Shown piece by piece: positions 5,382 through 12,002 of a DNA stretch of 12,002 nt (position 1 is its first letter; each line of letters begins with the position of its first letter). A model generated the notes under the pieces. That model made no database searches, was not told the origin of the DNA, and saw nothing but the letters and a program-made list of their open reading frames with translations. This stretch comes from Bacillota bacterium. Its GTDB lineage: Bacteria > Bacillota > UBA4882 > UBA10575. Made by a program: the position numbers and the translations under genes. The stretch is from the NCBI GenBank assembly GCA_012521315.1, contig JAAYMP010000183.1, forward strand, positions 1 through 12,002, read 5' to 3'.

Positions 5382-6682
5382 TGTTTGCCCTGGTGGACTG
5401 TAATAACTTTTACGTCTCCTGCGAGCGGGTCTTCCGGCCCGATCTCAACGGCCGGCCGGTGGTGGTGCTGAGCAATAACGACGGGTGTATCATCGCCCGG
5501 TCCGAGGAAGCGAAGCAACTGGGGATTAAAATGGGGGAGCCCGCCTTTAAGATCGCCGCTTTTCTCGAGCAGCACCAGGTGGTGGTCTTCTCCTCCAATT
5601 ATGTGCTCTACGGGGATCTGTCCCACCGGGTCATGCAGACGCTGGGCCGGTTCACCCCGGAACTGGAGATCTACTCCATTGACGAAGCGTTTTTAAACTT
5701 GACCGGTTTAACCGTGGACTGGGCGGCCTACGCCCGGACGATCCGGGAGACGGTCGGGCGCCACGTGGGAATCCCCGTCAGTATCGGAGTGGCCCCCACC
5801 AAGGTACTGGCCAAAGTGGCCAACCACCGGGCGAAGAAAATACCCGGGCAAAACGGGATCTGTGTTTTGGGCGATCCGGAAAAGATTGCGGAAGCGTTAA
5901 AAGATTTTGACGTCGGGGAAGTCTGGGGGATCGGGCGGCAGTATGCGAAGCTGCTCAATGCGGCTCAGGTTTATACGGCTTGGGACTTCCTGCAGTTGGA
6001 TGACGACTGGGTCCGGAAGCGGATGACCGTGGTCGGGTTGCGGATCAAAAAAGAACTGGCCGGGATCGCCTGCTTGGAGATGGAGCTGATCCCGCCGGCG
6101 AAGAAAGCAATCTGCACGTCCCGCTCGTTCGGGGAGGACCAAACCGAGCTGGGCCCGATCAACGAGGCGGTGGCCACCTACGCGGCCCGCTGCGCGGAGA
6201 AGCTTCGGCGGCAGCGCTCCTGCGCCGGCATGCTAATGGTGTTCCTCCATACCAACAGTTTCAAGCCGCATGAACCCCAATACGCCAAGAACCTGGTCTG
6301 TAAATTGCCGGTCCCGACCAACAGCACCATCGAGCTCATCCGTTATGCCTCCGCCGCCCTCCGGGCGATCTACCGTGAAGGTTACCGCTACAAAAAGGCC
6401 GGGGTGATCGCGCTGGAGATCGGGCCGGAGGACCGGATCCAAGGTGCGCTCTTCGACCGGGTGGACCGGGCGAAACACGCGGCGGTGATGCGGGAGATGG
6501 ACGCGCTCAACGCCAAGTACGGACGGGATACGGTCAAAGTGGCGGCCCAGGGGCTGGGCGGGAGGTGGAGACTGCGGCAGGAACGGCTGTCGCCTTGTTA
6601 TACGACCCGGTGGACCGATATTATTAAGGTGGCCACGCCCGCGAGCGGCCGCTCGCCCAACGAAGGGGATCACACCCAATAA
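5381..6682 (+). CDS. umuC: UmuC, Y-family translesion DNA polymerase V catalytic subunit (433 aa)
   Basis: UmuC is an error-prone polymerase that copies past lesions as part of the SOS response. It begins MFALVDCNNFYVSCE. Catalytic acids are D6 and the SIDEAF pair D101/E102, at the same numbers as in E. coli UmuC. Further UmuC-specific stretches are VVVLSNNDGCIIARS, FSSNYVLYGD, VWGIGR (helix-hairpin-helix thumb), a little-finger domain with SRSFGE, and a conserved tail with LSPCYTTRW. It is about 11 residues longer than E. coli UmuC (422 aa) because of a short unconserved C-terminus. The ATG at 5381 shares a base with the umuD stop, so translation is probably coupled. An in-frame ATG at 5342 lies within umuD and would add 13 non-homologous residues. 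Confidence 0.95.
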   Translation: MFALVDCNNFYVSCERVFRPDLNGRPVVVLSNNDGCIIARSEEAKQLGIKMGEPAFKIAAFLEQHQVVVFSSNYVLYGDLSHRVMQTLGRFTPELEIYSIDEAFLNLTGLTVDWAAYARTIRETVGRHVGIPVSIGVAPTKVLAKVANHRAKKIPGQNGICVLGDPEKIAEALKDFDVGEVWGIGRQYAKLLNAAQVYTAWDFLQLDDDWVRKRMTVVGLRIKKELAGIACLEMELIPPAKKAICTSRSFGEDQTELGPINEAVATYAARCAEKLRRQRSCAGMLMVFLHTNSFKPHEPQYAKNLVCKLPVPTNSTIELIRYASAALRAIYREGYRYKKAGVIALEIGPEDRIQGALFDRVDRAKHAAVMREMDALNAKYGRDTVKVAAQGLGGRWRLRQERLSPCYTTRWTDIIKVATPASGRSPNEGDHTQ

Positions 6683-6685
6683 AAT

Positions 6686-6721
6686 AAAAAGCCCTGTTCC
6701 TATCTGGAACAGGGCTTTTTT
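6686..6721 (+). terminator. intrinsic terminator after umuC
   Basis: A perfect 15-bp stem (AAAAAGCCCTGTTCC, 6686-6700, with its complement at 6706-6720) surrounds the loop TATCT and ends in a run of T. It starts four bases after the umuC stop. Both sides are A/T-tailed, so it could work in both directions, although no leftward gene needs it. Confidence 0.93.
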
Positions 6722-6735
6722 CTTCCAGAGGATTG

Positions 6736-6762
6736 GCGTTTAAAGCGTTTAAGGCGCGTGAG
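6736..6762. repeat. short tandem 9-bp repeat (GCGTTTAAA units)
   Basis: GCGTTTAAA, GCGTTTAAG and GCGCGTGAG follow one another directly after the umuC terminator. They resemble the CGGGTAAA repeats at 4752-4796, which also lie in an intergenic position near a terminator. A weak hairpin AAGGAC/GTCCTT (6773-6798) with T-tracts follows. Confidence 0.35.
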
Positions 6763-6802
6763 GGGTTTTAATAAGGACCTTTTTTTTAATCCGTCCTTTT
6801 TT

Positions 6803-6859
6803 TTATGATCACCGAGATCGGTGATCATAATTTGGAGATCATAATTGGTAATCATAAAA
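6803..6859. promoter_or_regulatory. operator-like array: 12-bp palindrome plus direct repeats
   Basis: TTATGATCACCG (6803-6814) and its exact complement (6819-6830) flank the 4-base spacer AGAT. The right arm then continues as direct repeats: GATCATAATT at 6823-6832 and 6837-6846, and AATCATAAAA at 6850-6859, spaced 14 and 13 bp. There is no T-tract after the hairpin on either strand, so it is not a standard terminator. It lies about 100-150 bp upstream of the sensor operon. A binding site for the YesN-type regulator encoded there, or for another repressor, is the simplest reading, but this is inference. I found no convincing sigma-A promoter here. The best is a weak TTACTT (6899-6904) with TAGAAT (6921-6926), 16-bp spacer. 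Confidence 0.5.
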
Positions 6860-6881
6860 GGAATTAGTCCTTAAGAATAGA

Positions 6882-6909
6882 AATAGTAAAAGGATTGTTA
6901 CTTACTATT
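6882..6909. repeat. inverted repeat upstream of the sensor operon
   Basis: AATAGTAA (6882-6889) and TTACTATT (6902-6909) form a perfect 8-bp inverted repeat with a 12-base spacer in AT-rich DNA, about 50 bp before the first gene. It may be an operator or a weak leader hairpin. AT-rich inverted repeats of this size can arise by chance. Confidence 0.3.
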
Positions 6910-6956
6910 AAAATTAGGATTAGAATATACCTACCCACTTATCTTGAGGTGCAGGC

Positions 6957-7973
6957 ATGAAAGGGAAAGTCATCTTCCTCATCACTATAGTGGTAATAAT
7001 CTACGCGATCTATTGGGCTTTCAGTTTCGGCGAAATTCCGGAACGTTCGGTTGGTTTGTCTTTAGCCAACCATCGCTACCATTGTATGATGATTACCCGC
7101 GTTACGGATGAGGCCTATTGGGAACATGTGTTTTCCGGGGTACAAGCGGTTGCGGCCAGCGAAAACGTTGCTCTGGAGTGTTATAACCCCCGTTTTCGTA
7201 ATATTAAGGAACTGGAACGTTATTTAGAAATGGCGATCTTATCGCGGATCGACGGCATTCTGCTGTCGGTGCCCAATGAACCCGGTTTTTTGTCATTAAT
7301 CAAAGAGGCGGCGGAAAAAGGGATCCCGGTGGTTGCCCTGGTGGATGAGTTTGAAAACAAAGATTACCACTCTTTCATCGGGATTAACGCCTATGAGTTG
7401 GGCACCAAAACCGGAAAAGCCCTGCTTGAGGCGACCTCTCATCTCAGGACCCCCCGGATTGAAGTGGCTGTCCTCGTCGCCTCCAGTTTTTCCGATTACA
7501 GTTACCGGCAATACTTAAGTGGCCTCAGAAGTGCAATTAAGAGCAACCCCAAGCTTAATTTAACGCTGATTATGAAGTCGAAGGGGGGAAGCATCGGCGC
7601 GGAAGAACAAACACAGACGATTCTAAAGAACTACCCGTATATCCAGGCGATCGTCTGCTCCGATGTCAGCGATACCCTTGGCGTAGCCAAGGTGGTTGTT
7701 GATTACAACCGGGTTTCGCAGGTTACTATCATTGGCAGTGGACTGAATTCAGAGATCGTCAGGTATATTAAACGGGATATCATTTCCGCCGTGCTGACCA
7801 GCGATCCCTATGAACTTGGGACCCAAGGCCTGCTGGCTTTGGTCAGTTTAATCGAAGGCCGTTCACAAAAAGAAAACTATTATCTCCCAATATTTTTGGT
7901 GGATTCGACCAATGTGGATGAGATGTACAGCAAACTCATCATGAAGGGACGGGCTGGTGAGGAAGGTGAGTAA
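6957..7973 (+). CDS. membrane-anchored periplasmic-binding-protein sensor (Peripla_BP_4/RbsB-like, 338 aa)
   Basis: Residues 5-23 are a single N-terminal hydrophobic segment. The rest is a type I periplasmic binding fold (about 30-325): a first strand SVGLSLAN, a lobe-1 DGILLSVP motif, GIPVVALVD, and IGINAYELG, which corresponds to the hinge-proximal ligand-binding region of ribose/xylose binders. There is no lipobox cysteine, so the domain is probably tethered outside the membrane rather than released or lipidated. The gene overlaps a LytS-type kinase by 17 bases. In known three-component systems such as clostridial XylFII-LytS-YesN, a protein of this kind binds a sugar and signals to the kinase. 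The ligand is not evident, although the nearby xylF suggests a pentose or related sugar. The start has GAGGTG at 6946-6951. Confidence 0.88.
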   Translation: MKGKVIFLITIVVIIYAIYWAFSFGEIPERSVGLSLANHRYHCMMITRVTDEAYWEHVFSGVQAVAASENVALECYNPRFRNIKELERYLEMAILSRIDGILLSVPNEPGFLSLIKEAAEKGIPVVALVDEFENKDYHSFIGINAYELGTKTGKALLEATSHLRTPRIEVAVLVASSFSDYSYRQYLSGLRSAIKSNPKLNLTLIMKSKGGSIGAEEQTQTILKNYPYIQAIVCSDVSDTLGVAKVVVDYNRVSQVTIIGSGLNSEIVRYIKRDIISAVLTSDPYELGTQGLLALVSLIEGRSQKENYYLPIFLVDSTNVDEMYSKLIMKGRAGEEGE

Positions 7974-9477
7974 ACAACCTACACAATCAATCCGCAACAA
8001 ATTTATGTTTTCATTTTTAACCATGATTATCATCTTTGCCTCGGTCAGTTTCTTTAGCTACTACAGTCAAAGCCATCTGTTGTCCAGGATAAACAGTCTC
8101 TTGGCGAACTCCATCAAACTGAGGGAATTTAGTTCAAACATTGATAATATCGTAATTTCTTTGGAAAAATTCCTGGTCGAACGGAGTTCTGATATGTTGC
8201 GCAGTTACTACCATTATTATCAGGAAGTGGAATCGGAATATAACGATCTAGAGCTTGTCGGGGAGAGTATCGTAAACTATCTGCTCCTCAAGAATATAAA
8301 AACAATGACCAAGCTGTTTTTGCAGGAAGCCGATGCGGCGGTGCGGTTCAAAAGAGCCAGGGACAGTGCGGGGTATTCCGGGGCCTTCAAGGAGGTATTG
8401 CGTTATAATACCAACATTAAATGGGCGGTTGACCGGTTGATCACGAAACAACTGGAAGAGAACAACATGCAATACCTCTTGATTACGGAGCGGATCAACT
8501 ATATCCAACGGCTTGGCCTTTTAATGATCCTCCTGGCGATTATCTTTAGTATCCTCTCCACCATATGGATTGGTTCACGGTTGACCAAGCCGTTGAAGAA
8601 ATTGGTTGAGGCGGCGGAGACCATCTCCCGCGGCGAGTTCCAACTACCCCCCTTGCCGGTCTCGTCCAATGATGAAATTACCGTCGTCTCCCAGGCCTTT
8701 AACGAAATGGCGACGAGCATTAGCAAGTTGCTCTCAGAGATTAAAAACAAATCGGATCTGGAAAAGAAACTGCAAGAACAAGAATACCAGAATTTGGCCA
8801 TGAAAAATACTCTAAAAGAAGCTGAGCTCCATGCTCTGCAATCCCAGATTAACCCCCATTTTTTGTTTAATACCCTCAATGCCGGTGTCCAGTTGGCAAT
8901 TATGGAGGACGCGGATAAAACGGCCGATTTTATTGATAAAGTCTCCAAATTACTCCGTTATAGCCTCCGGAAGATCAATATGGCCGTGACCATCCGCGAG
9001 GAAACGGAAAACTTGGAAAACTACTTTTTTATCTTAAAAACCAGATATGGCAGAGACCGGTTTGACTTGCATATTGACGTCGACCCGGCAATTGCCGATT
9101 TCCAGATCCCTCTCCTGACCATCCAGCCGATTGTGGAAAATGCCTTGATTCATGGGGTGGAACAACTGGAGGGAGGCGGCCAGATCAAGGTCCGTGCCTA
9201 CCAGAATGACGAATCGGTAATCATCGATGTCTCCGACAACGGGCTGGGCATGGACAGCGAGACGGTGAAGAGATTACAGGAAGGGAGAAAAGTATCCGGT
9301 CATACCACCGGGATCGGCCTTTGGAACGTGCGAGAAAGATTACGGTTATTCTTTGGGCGGGAAAACCTGCTGGAGATCATGAGCGTCCCAAAACAGGGGA
9401 CAACAATCCGGCTTATTTTACCCAAAGACGACAAAGTACAGGAGGTGCCTGTGGATGAAAATCCTTGTTGCCGATGA
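7957..9477 (+). CDS. LytS-family sensor histidine kinase (506 aa)
   Basis: It should autophosphorylate on histidine and pass the phosphate to the adjacent response regulator. TM1 is at residues 16-36, followed by an extracytoplasmic helical domain of about 150 residues. TM2 is at 186-206, HAMP at about 207-259 and a coiled coil at about 260-290. The His_kinase domain has INPHFLFN with phosphoacceptor H301. The ATPase domain has its N box QPIVENALIHG (390-400), DNGLGM (427-432) and TTGIGL (450-455). I use the GTG at 7957, which has AAGGGA at 7944-7949. A second GTG at 7966 has its purine run too close. The N-terminus overlaps the sensor gene by 17 bases and the C-terminus overlaps the regulator gene by 23 bases, so the three are translated together. 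The external domain has no family motif I recognise and is a likely docking surface for the binding protein. Confidence 0.93.
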   Translation: MRKVSKQPTQSIRNKFMFSFLTMIIIFASVSFFSYYSQSHLLSRINSLLANSIKLREFSSNIDNIVISLEKFLVERSSDMLRSYYHYYQEVESEYNDLELVGESIVNYLLLKNIKTMTKLFLQEADAAVRFKRARDSAGYSGAFKEVLRYNTNIKWAVDRLITKQLEENNMQYLLITERINYIQRLGLLMILLAIIFSILSTIWIGSRLTKPLKKLVEAAETISRGEFQLPPLPVSSNDEITVVSQAFNEMATSISKLLSEIKNKSDLEKKLQEQEYQNLAMKNTLKEAELHALQSQINPHFLFNTLNAGVQLAIMEDADKTADFIDKVSKLLRYSLRKINMAVTIREETENLENYFFILKTRYGRDRFDLHIDVDPAIADFQIPLLTIQPIVENALIHGVEQLEGGGQIKVRAYQNDESVIIDVSDNGLGMDSETVKRLQEGRKVSGHTTGIGLWNVRERLRLFFGRENLLEIMSVPKQGTTIRLILPKDDKVQEVPVDENPCCR

Positions 9478-11053
9478 TGAGTTAATTATGTTGGAATCGG
9501 TTTGCAAAATCCTAAAGCACGAGGAAGGATTGGTTTTAGAGACGGCACGCACTGGAAGAGAAGCCATCGAAAAGGCGGAAGCATTCAGCCCGGATTTGGT
9601 GATTATGGATATTAAAATGCCAGGGATCAATGGGTTAGAGGCGCTTGCCGAGATCAGGCGCCTGCTCCCTTCAGCGATCTTTATAATTCTATCGGCTTAT
9701 GACAACTTTACCTATGCCCAGGAAGCGATTAATCTAAATTTAAATGTCTTTTCCTATTTGGTTAAACCAATAAACAAAAACGACTTGCTGCAGATTATTA
9801 GTAAAGCCAAGGACAGGATGGAACAGATCAAACTTGAGCGACAAAAAGACTTGGAACTGCGGGAAAGATTCAAAAAGGTCATGCCCTTTATTGAAAGCGA
9901 GTTTTTGCATGCGCTGGTTAATGGGATCAGCTCCACACAATTTTATGAATACCAGAAATTGCTGGGGTTTGAATTTAACAGCGGCTTTTTTCTGGCCATC
10001 TCCCAACGGGAAGAAACCGCCAGTCCGGATTATGAGGAGCAGAAATACCAAGTCCGGGAGTATCTCGTGTCCCTTGCCGATAAGATCCGGCACCTGTTTA
10101 AATGTTTTATTGGCCCGTTGCAGACAAACCCGTTAACGATCTTTTTCCCGCTTACGATCAAGCCGGGCGAAGAGGCGAGAACAACCGTCGAAAACTACGG
10201 CTGGAAGATCCTTAATCAGTTGCCGCCCGGAAGCACCGGTCAAGAGCTTGTCCTTGGCGTTGGCGAGATTTATTCGGATCCGACAACGTTGAGGCAGTCC
10301 TATTACGAAGCGCTTCAAGCCCTCAATAAAACGGGAAGCGAGGAAAGAATTGTTTATTACCATGATTTGCCGAAACCCCCGCGTTTATTGTGGGAGGAGC
10401 AACTAACCGCCTATTTTCAGGAGGTATGGAATGCGCTTTCCTTTGGCAATGCCATGAAGGTCCAGCCTCTCCTGGACAAGTTAAACTCCTTATTGTCCCA
10501 AATCAGTGAAGAGCACAAGGATCAGTTATTGTTCGAGCTTTTGGTTTTTTATCTTACCTCCTACCGGATCGCCAAAGAAAACAACGGCCTTGATCTGTTT
10601 GCGCCAAGCTTTGAAAGGACCAGTAAAATTTTTCAATCAAGCGATGATCTAAAAAAGGTCTTCAGTCTAATTTCAGCGGAGATTAAGTTGATGGCCACTT
10701 CTGTCCAGGAAACCAGAGAAAAAAGTATTAAGCCCGTCATAAAAGAGGCGAAAGCGCTTATTGACCAAAATTATCAGAAGCATATCTCCTTGGAGTGGTT
10801 GGCCGAGAAAGTCAATGTCAGTTCTTTTTATTTAAGTCGTTTGTTCAAAGAGGAACTGGGGGAGAGTTTTTCGGAATATCTAACCAGGTTACGGATGGAA
10901 AAAACGGTCCAGTTGTTGGCTGAGGGGCGCTCGGTGAAAGAATGCTGTTTTTTAGTTGGTTATAATGATCCCAACTATTTCAGCCGGATCTTTAAAAAGC
11001 ATTTTGGGGTCGCGCCGTCCGATTGGGTTGGCAAACAAACAGGCAGCGAGTAA
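9455..11053 (+). CDS. YesN-type response regulator: receiver + AraC-family DNA-binding domain (532 aa)
   Basis: Residues 1-120 form a CheY-like receiver with acidic D7/D8, phosphoacceptor D52 (VIMDIKMPG), the switch residue S79 in LSAYD and K104 in LVKP. A long middle region (about 125-420) of the kind found in YesN regulators follows. The last 100 residues are an AraC/XylS double helix-turn-helix, with SLEWLAEKVNVSSFYLSRLFK and the conserved GYNDPNYFSRIFKKHFGVAPSDW (residues shown in part). It should activate transcription of sugar transport genes when phosphorylated by the kinase it overlaps. The ATG has AGGAGGTG (9440-9447) seven bases upstream, inside the kinase gene. No terminator follows, so transcription may continue into the xylF-like gene. 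Confidence 0.94.
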   Translation: MKILVADDELIMLESVCKILKHEEGLVLETARTGREAIEKAEAFSPDLVIMDIKMPGINGLEALAEIRRLLPSAIFIILSAYDNFTYAQEAINLNLNVFSYLVKPINKNDLLQIISKAKDRMEQIKLERQKDLELRERFKKVMPFIESEFLHALVNGISSTQFYEYQKLLGFEFNSGFFLAISQREETASPDYEEQKYQVREYLVSLADKIRHLFKCFIGPLQTNPLTIFFPLTIKPGEEARTTVENYGWKILNQLPPGSTGQELVLGVGEIYSDPTTLRQSYYEALQALNKTGSEERIVYYHDLPKPPRLLWEEQLTAYFQEVWNALSFGNAMKVQPLLDKLNSLLSQISEEHKDQLLFELLVFYLTSYRIAKENNGLDLFAPSFERTSKIFQSSDDLKKVFSLISAEIKLMATSVQETREKSIKPVIKEAKALIDQNYQKHISLEWLAEKVNVSSFYLSRLFKEELGESFSEYLTRLRMEKTVQLLAEGRSVKECCFLVGYNDPNYFSRIFKKHFGVAPSDWVGKQTGSE

Positions 11054-11147
11054 GGGAGAACTGGGTGAAAACGGTGGTGAATTGTGATCTCTGTTTGATT
11101 TAAATAAATACCTCTGGAGATTGTTACTAAAGAGGTGATTATTGATT
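11054..11147 (+). promoter_or_regulatory. intergenic leader of the xylF-like gene with a hairpin over the ribosome binding site
   Basis: This 94-bp gap has no terminator. ACCTCT (11110-11115) can pair with AGAGGT (11131-11136), which is the Shine-Dalgarno of the next gene, around a 15-base loop. The 6-bp stem is weak but would hide the ribosome binding site. GTGATC near 11090 also occurs in the operator-like array upstream of the sensor operon. No clear -35/-10 pair is visible. A TGAAAACGGTGGTGA stretch near 11074 only partly resembles a catabolite-response element. Confidence 0.3.
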
Positions 11148-12002
11148 ATGGAACGGAGAAAATTAAAAAGCACCCTGTTTCTATTGGCGTTGTTGGTGTT
11201 GCTAATTATCATCAGGATGGTCACTTACCAGTGGGGTTTACCGTCAAGCGAACATAACAATAAACCGGCGCGGGTGAAGATTGGTTTAAGCTTGGCTACC
11301 CTGCAGGAAGAGAGGTGGAAAAGGGACCGGGATTATATGGAAGAAAAAATTGTGGAGTGCGGGGGAGAGTTTATTTCCTTATCGGCTAATAACGACAGCA
11401 TTTTACAGGTCAGACAGGTGGAATACTTTATCAACAATAAGGTGGACGTTTTGATTATTGTCCCGGAAGATCTGGACCGCTTGGCGGAAGCGGTCGAAAT
11501 TGCCAAAAAGGCTGGTATAAAAGTTATTTCCTATGACCGTTTGATTCGAAACGCTGATTTAGACTTATATATCTCGTTCGATAGTGTTAAGGTTGGCGAG
11601 TTGATGGCGAAACATCTAACGCAGGAGGTTCCTTCCGGACGTTATGTCATAATCAACGGGTCCCGGACCGATCACAATCCTTATCTGATTAGTGAAGGTT
11701 ACAGAAATGTCCTGACGCCCTTGGTGGAAAAGCACCAGATTGAAATTGTCTCCGAAATATGGGCCGAGAATTGGCTGCCGGAAACGGCCTATACCACCAT
11801 TTCCCGGCTCCTTTTGGAGGGGGTGGATTTTGACGCGGTGCTTGCGGCCAATGACGGCCTGGCCAGTGGGGTGATTGAGGCCTTATCCGAATGGCGGTTG
11901 GCGGGGAAAATCCCCGTAACCGGTCATGATGCCGACCTCTCTGCTTGCCAGCGGATTATCGAGGGCACCCAATTGATGACCGTTTATAAGCCCATTCGCC
12001 AA
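11148..12002 (+). CDS. xylF: D-xylose-binding protein XylF-like, N-terminal 285 aa (runs off window)
   Basis: It is a type I periplasmic binding protein closely similar to E. coli XylF, which delivers D-xylose to the XylGH ABC transporter. Ligand-contact positions of XylF are kept: R56 (EERW-KRDRD), D130 (SYDRLI), YISFD (141-145), N177 in the TDHN turn, W209 (NWLPE), N235-D236, D261 (GHDAD) and K281 (VYKPI). Residues 8-27 are strongly hydrophobic, but there is no lipobox cysteine, which is unusual for a Firmicutes transporter-binding protein. The segment is either a cleaved signal peptide with an atypical site or a permanent anchor, as in XylFII sensors. Whether it belongs to a transporter (xylFGH) or to another sensing unit depends on genes beyond the window. 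The ATG has AGAGGTG at 11131-11137. Confidence 0.92.
   Translation, partial: MERRKLKSTLFLLALLVLLIIIRMVTYQWGLPSSEHNNKPARVKIGLSLATLQEERWKRDRDYMEEKIVECGGEFISLSANNDSILQVRQVEYFINNKVDVLIIVPEDLDRLAEAVEIAKKAGIKVISYDRLIRNADLDLYISFDSVKVGELMAKHLTQEVPSGRYVIINGSRTDHNPYLISEGYRNVLTPLVEKHQIEIVSEIWAENWLPETAYTTISRLLLEGVDFDAVLAANDGLASGVIEALSEWRLAGKIPVTGHDADLSACQRIIEGTQLMTVYKPIRQ

Noticed and set aside
6773..6800. AAGGAC/GTCCTT hairpin with T-tracts as a second terminator after umuC
   Set aside because: The stem is only 6 bp with a 14-base T-rich loop, and a far stronger terminator already lies upstream.
11070..11086. Catabolite-response element before the xylF-like gene
   Set aside because: The TGAAAACGG half is suggestive, but the right half lacks the required C-A end, so the match is too weak to call.

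Overview
The window looks like chromosomal DNA of an anaerobic, low-to-mid GC Firmicutes bacterium (clostridial in the broad sense). The evidence is a T-box tRNA-sensing leader, a Gram-positive type LexA/SOS box, intrinsic terminators with strong T-tracts, purine-rich ribosome binding sites, a rubredoxin, and a LytS/YesN-type sugar-sensing module. I cannot name a genus. No rRNA, tRNA, CRISPR array, insertion sequence or phage gene is visible.

Left part (1-2143): a possible tail of an AT-rich gene overlaps a 53-residue rubredoxin. A terminator follows, and then a type I-beta DAHP synthase (aroF) is read leftwards. The aroF leader carries its own terminator-like hairpin downstream of a good sigma-A promoter. 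About 100 bp further right a second promoter reads rightwards into a 5' leader that I identify as a T-box riboswitch, complete with Stem I motifs, T-box sequence, antiterminator and terminator.

Middle part (2144-6721): the T-box controls an 838-residue fusion of a xylose-isomerase-like TIM barrel and an AMP-forming acyl-CoA ligase. The barrel keeps the E/D/H/E metal-ligand pattern and the ligase motifs look complete. The longest open frame starts inside the riboswitch, so the true start is at 2144. Next is an SOS-controlled umuDC operon with a consensus promoter, a perfect LexA box, and UmuD and UmuC whose key residues have the same numbering as the E. coli proteins. It ends in a perfect 15-bp terminator stem.

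Right part (6722-12002): an AT-rich intergenic region contains a perfect 12-bp palindrome and three direct repeats of one of its arms. It precedes three overlapping genes: a membrane-anchored periplasmic-binding-protein sensor, a LytS-family histidine kinase and a YesN/AraC-type response regulator. A xylose-binding protein (XylF) follows and runs off the window. The arrangement resembles the XylFII-LytS-YesN xylose sensing systems described in clostridia. Both binding proteins have an N-terminal hydrophobic segment without a lipobox cysteine.

The strongest candidate for something new is the T-box-controlled barrel-ligase fusion. It suggests that an amino-acid shortage switches on activation of a carboxylic acid to its CoA ester. 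The amino acid could not be fixed with certainty, because the specifier loop is atypical.
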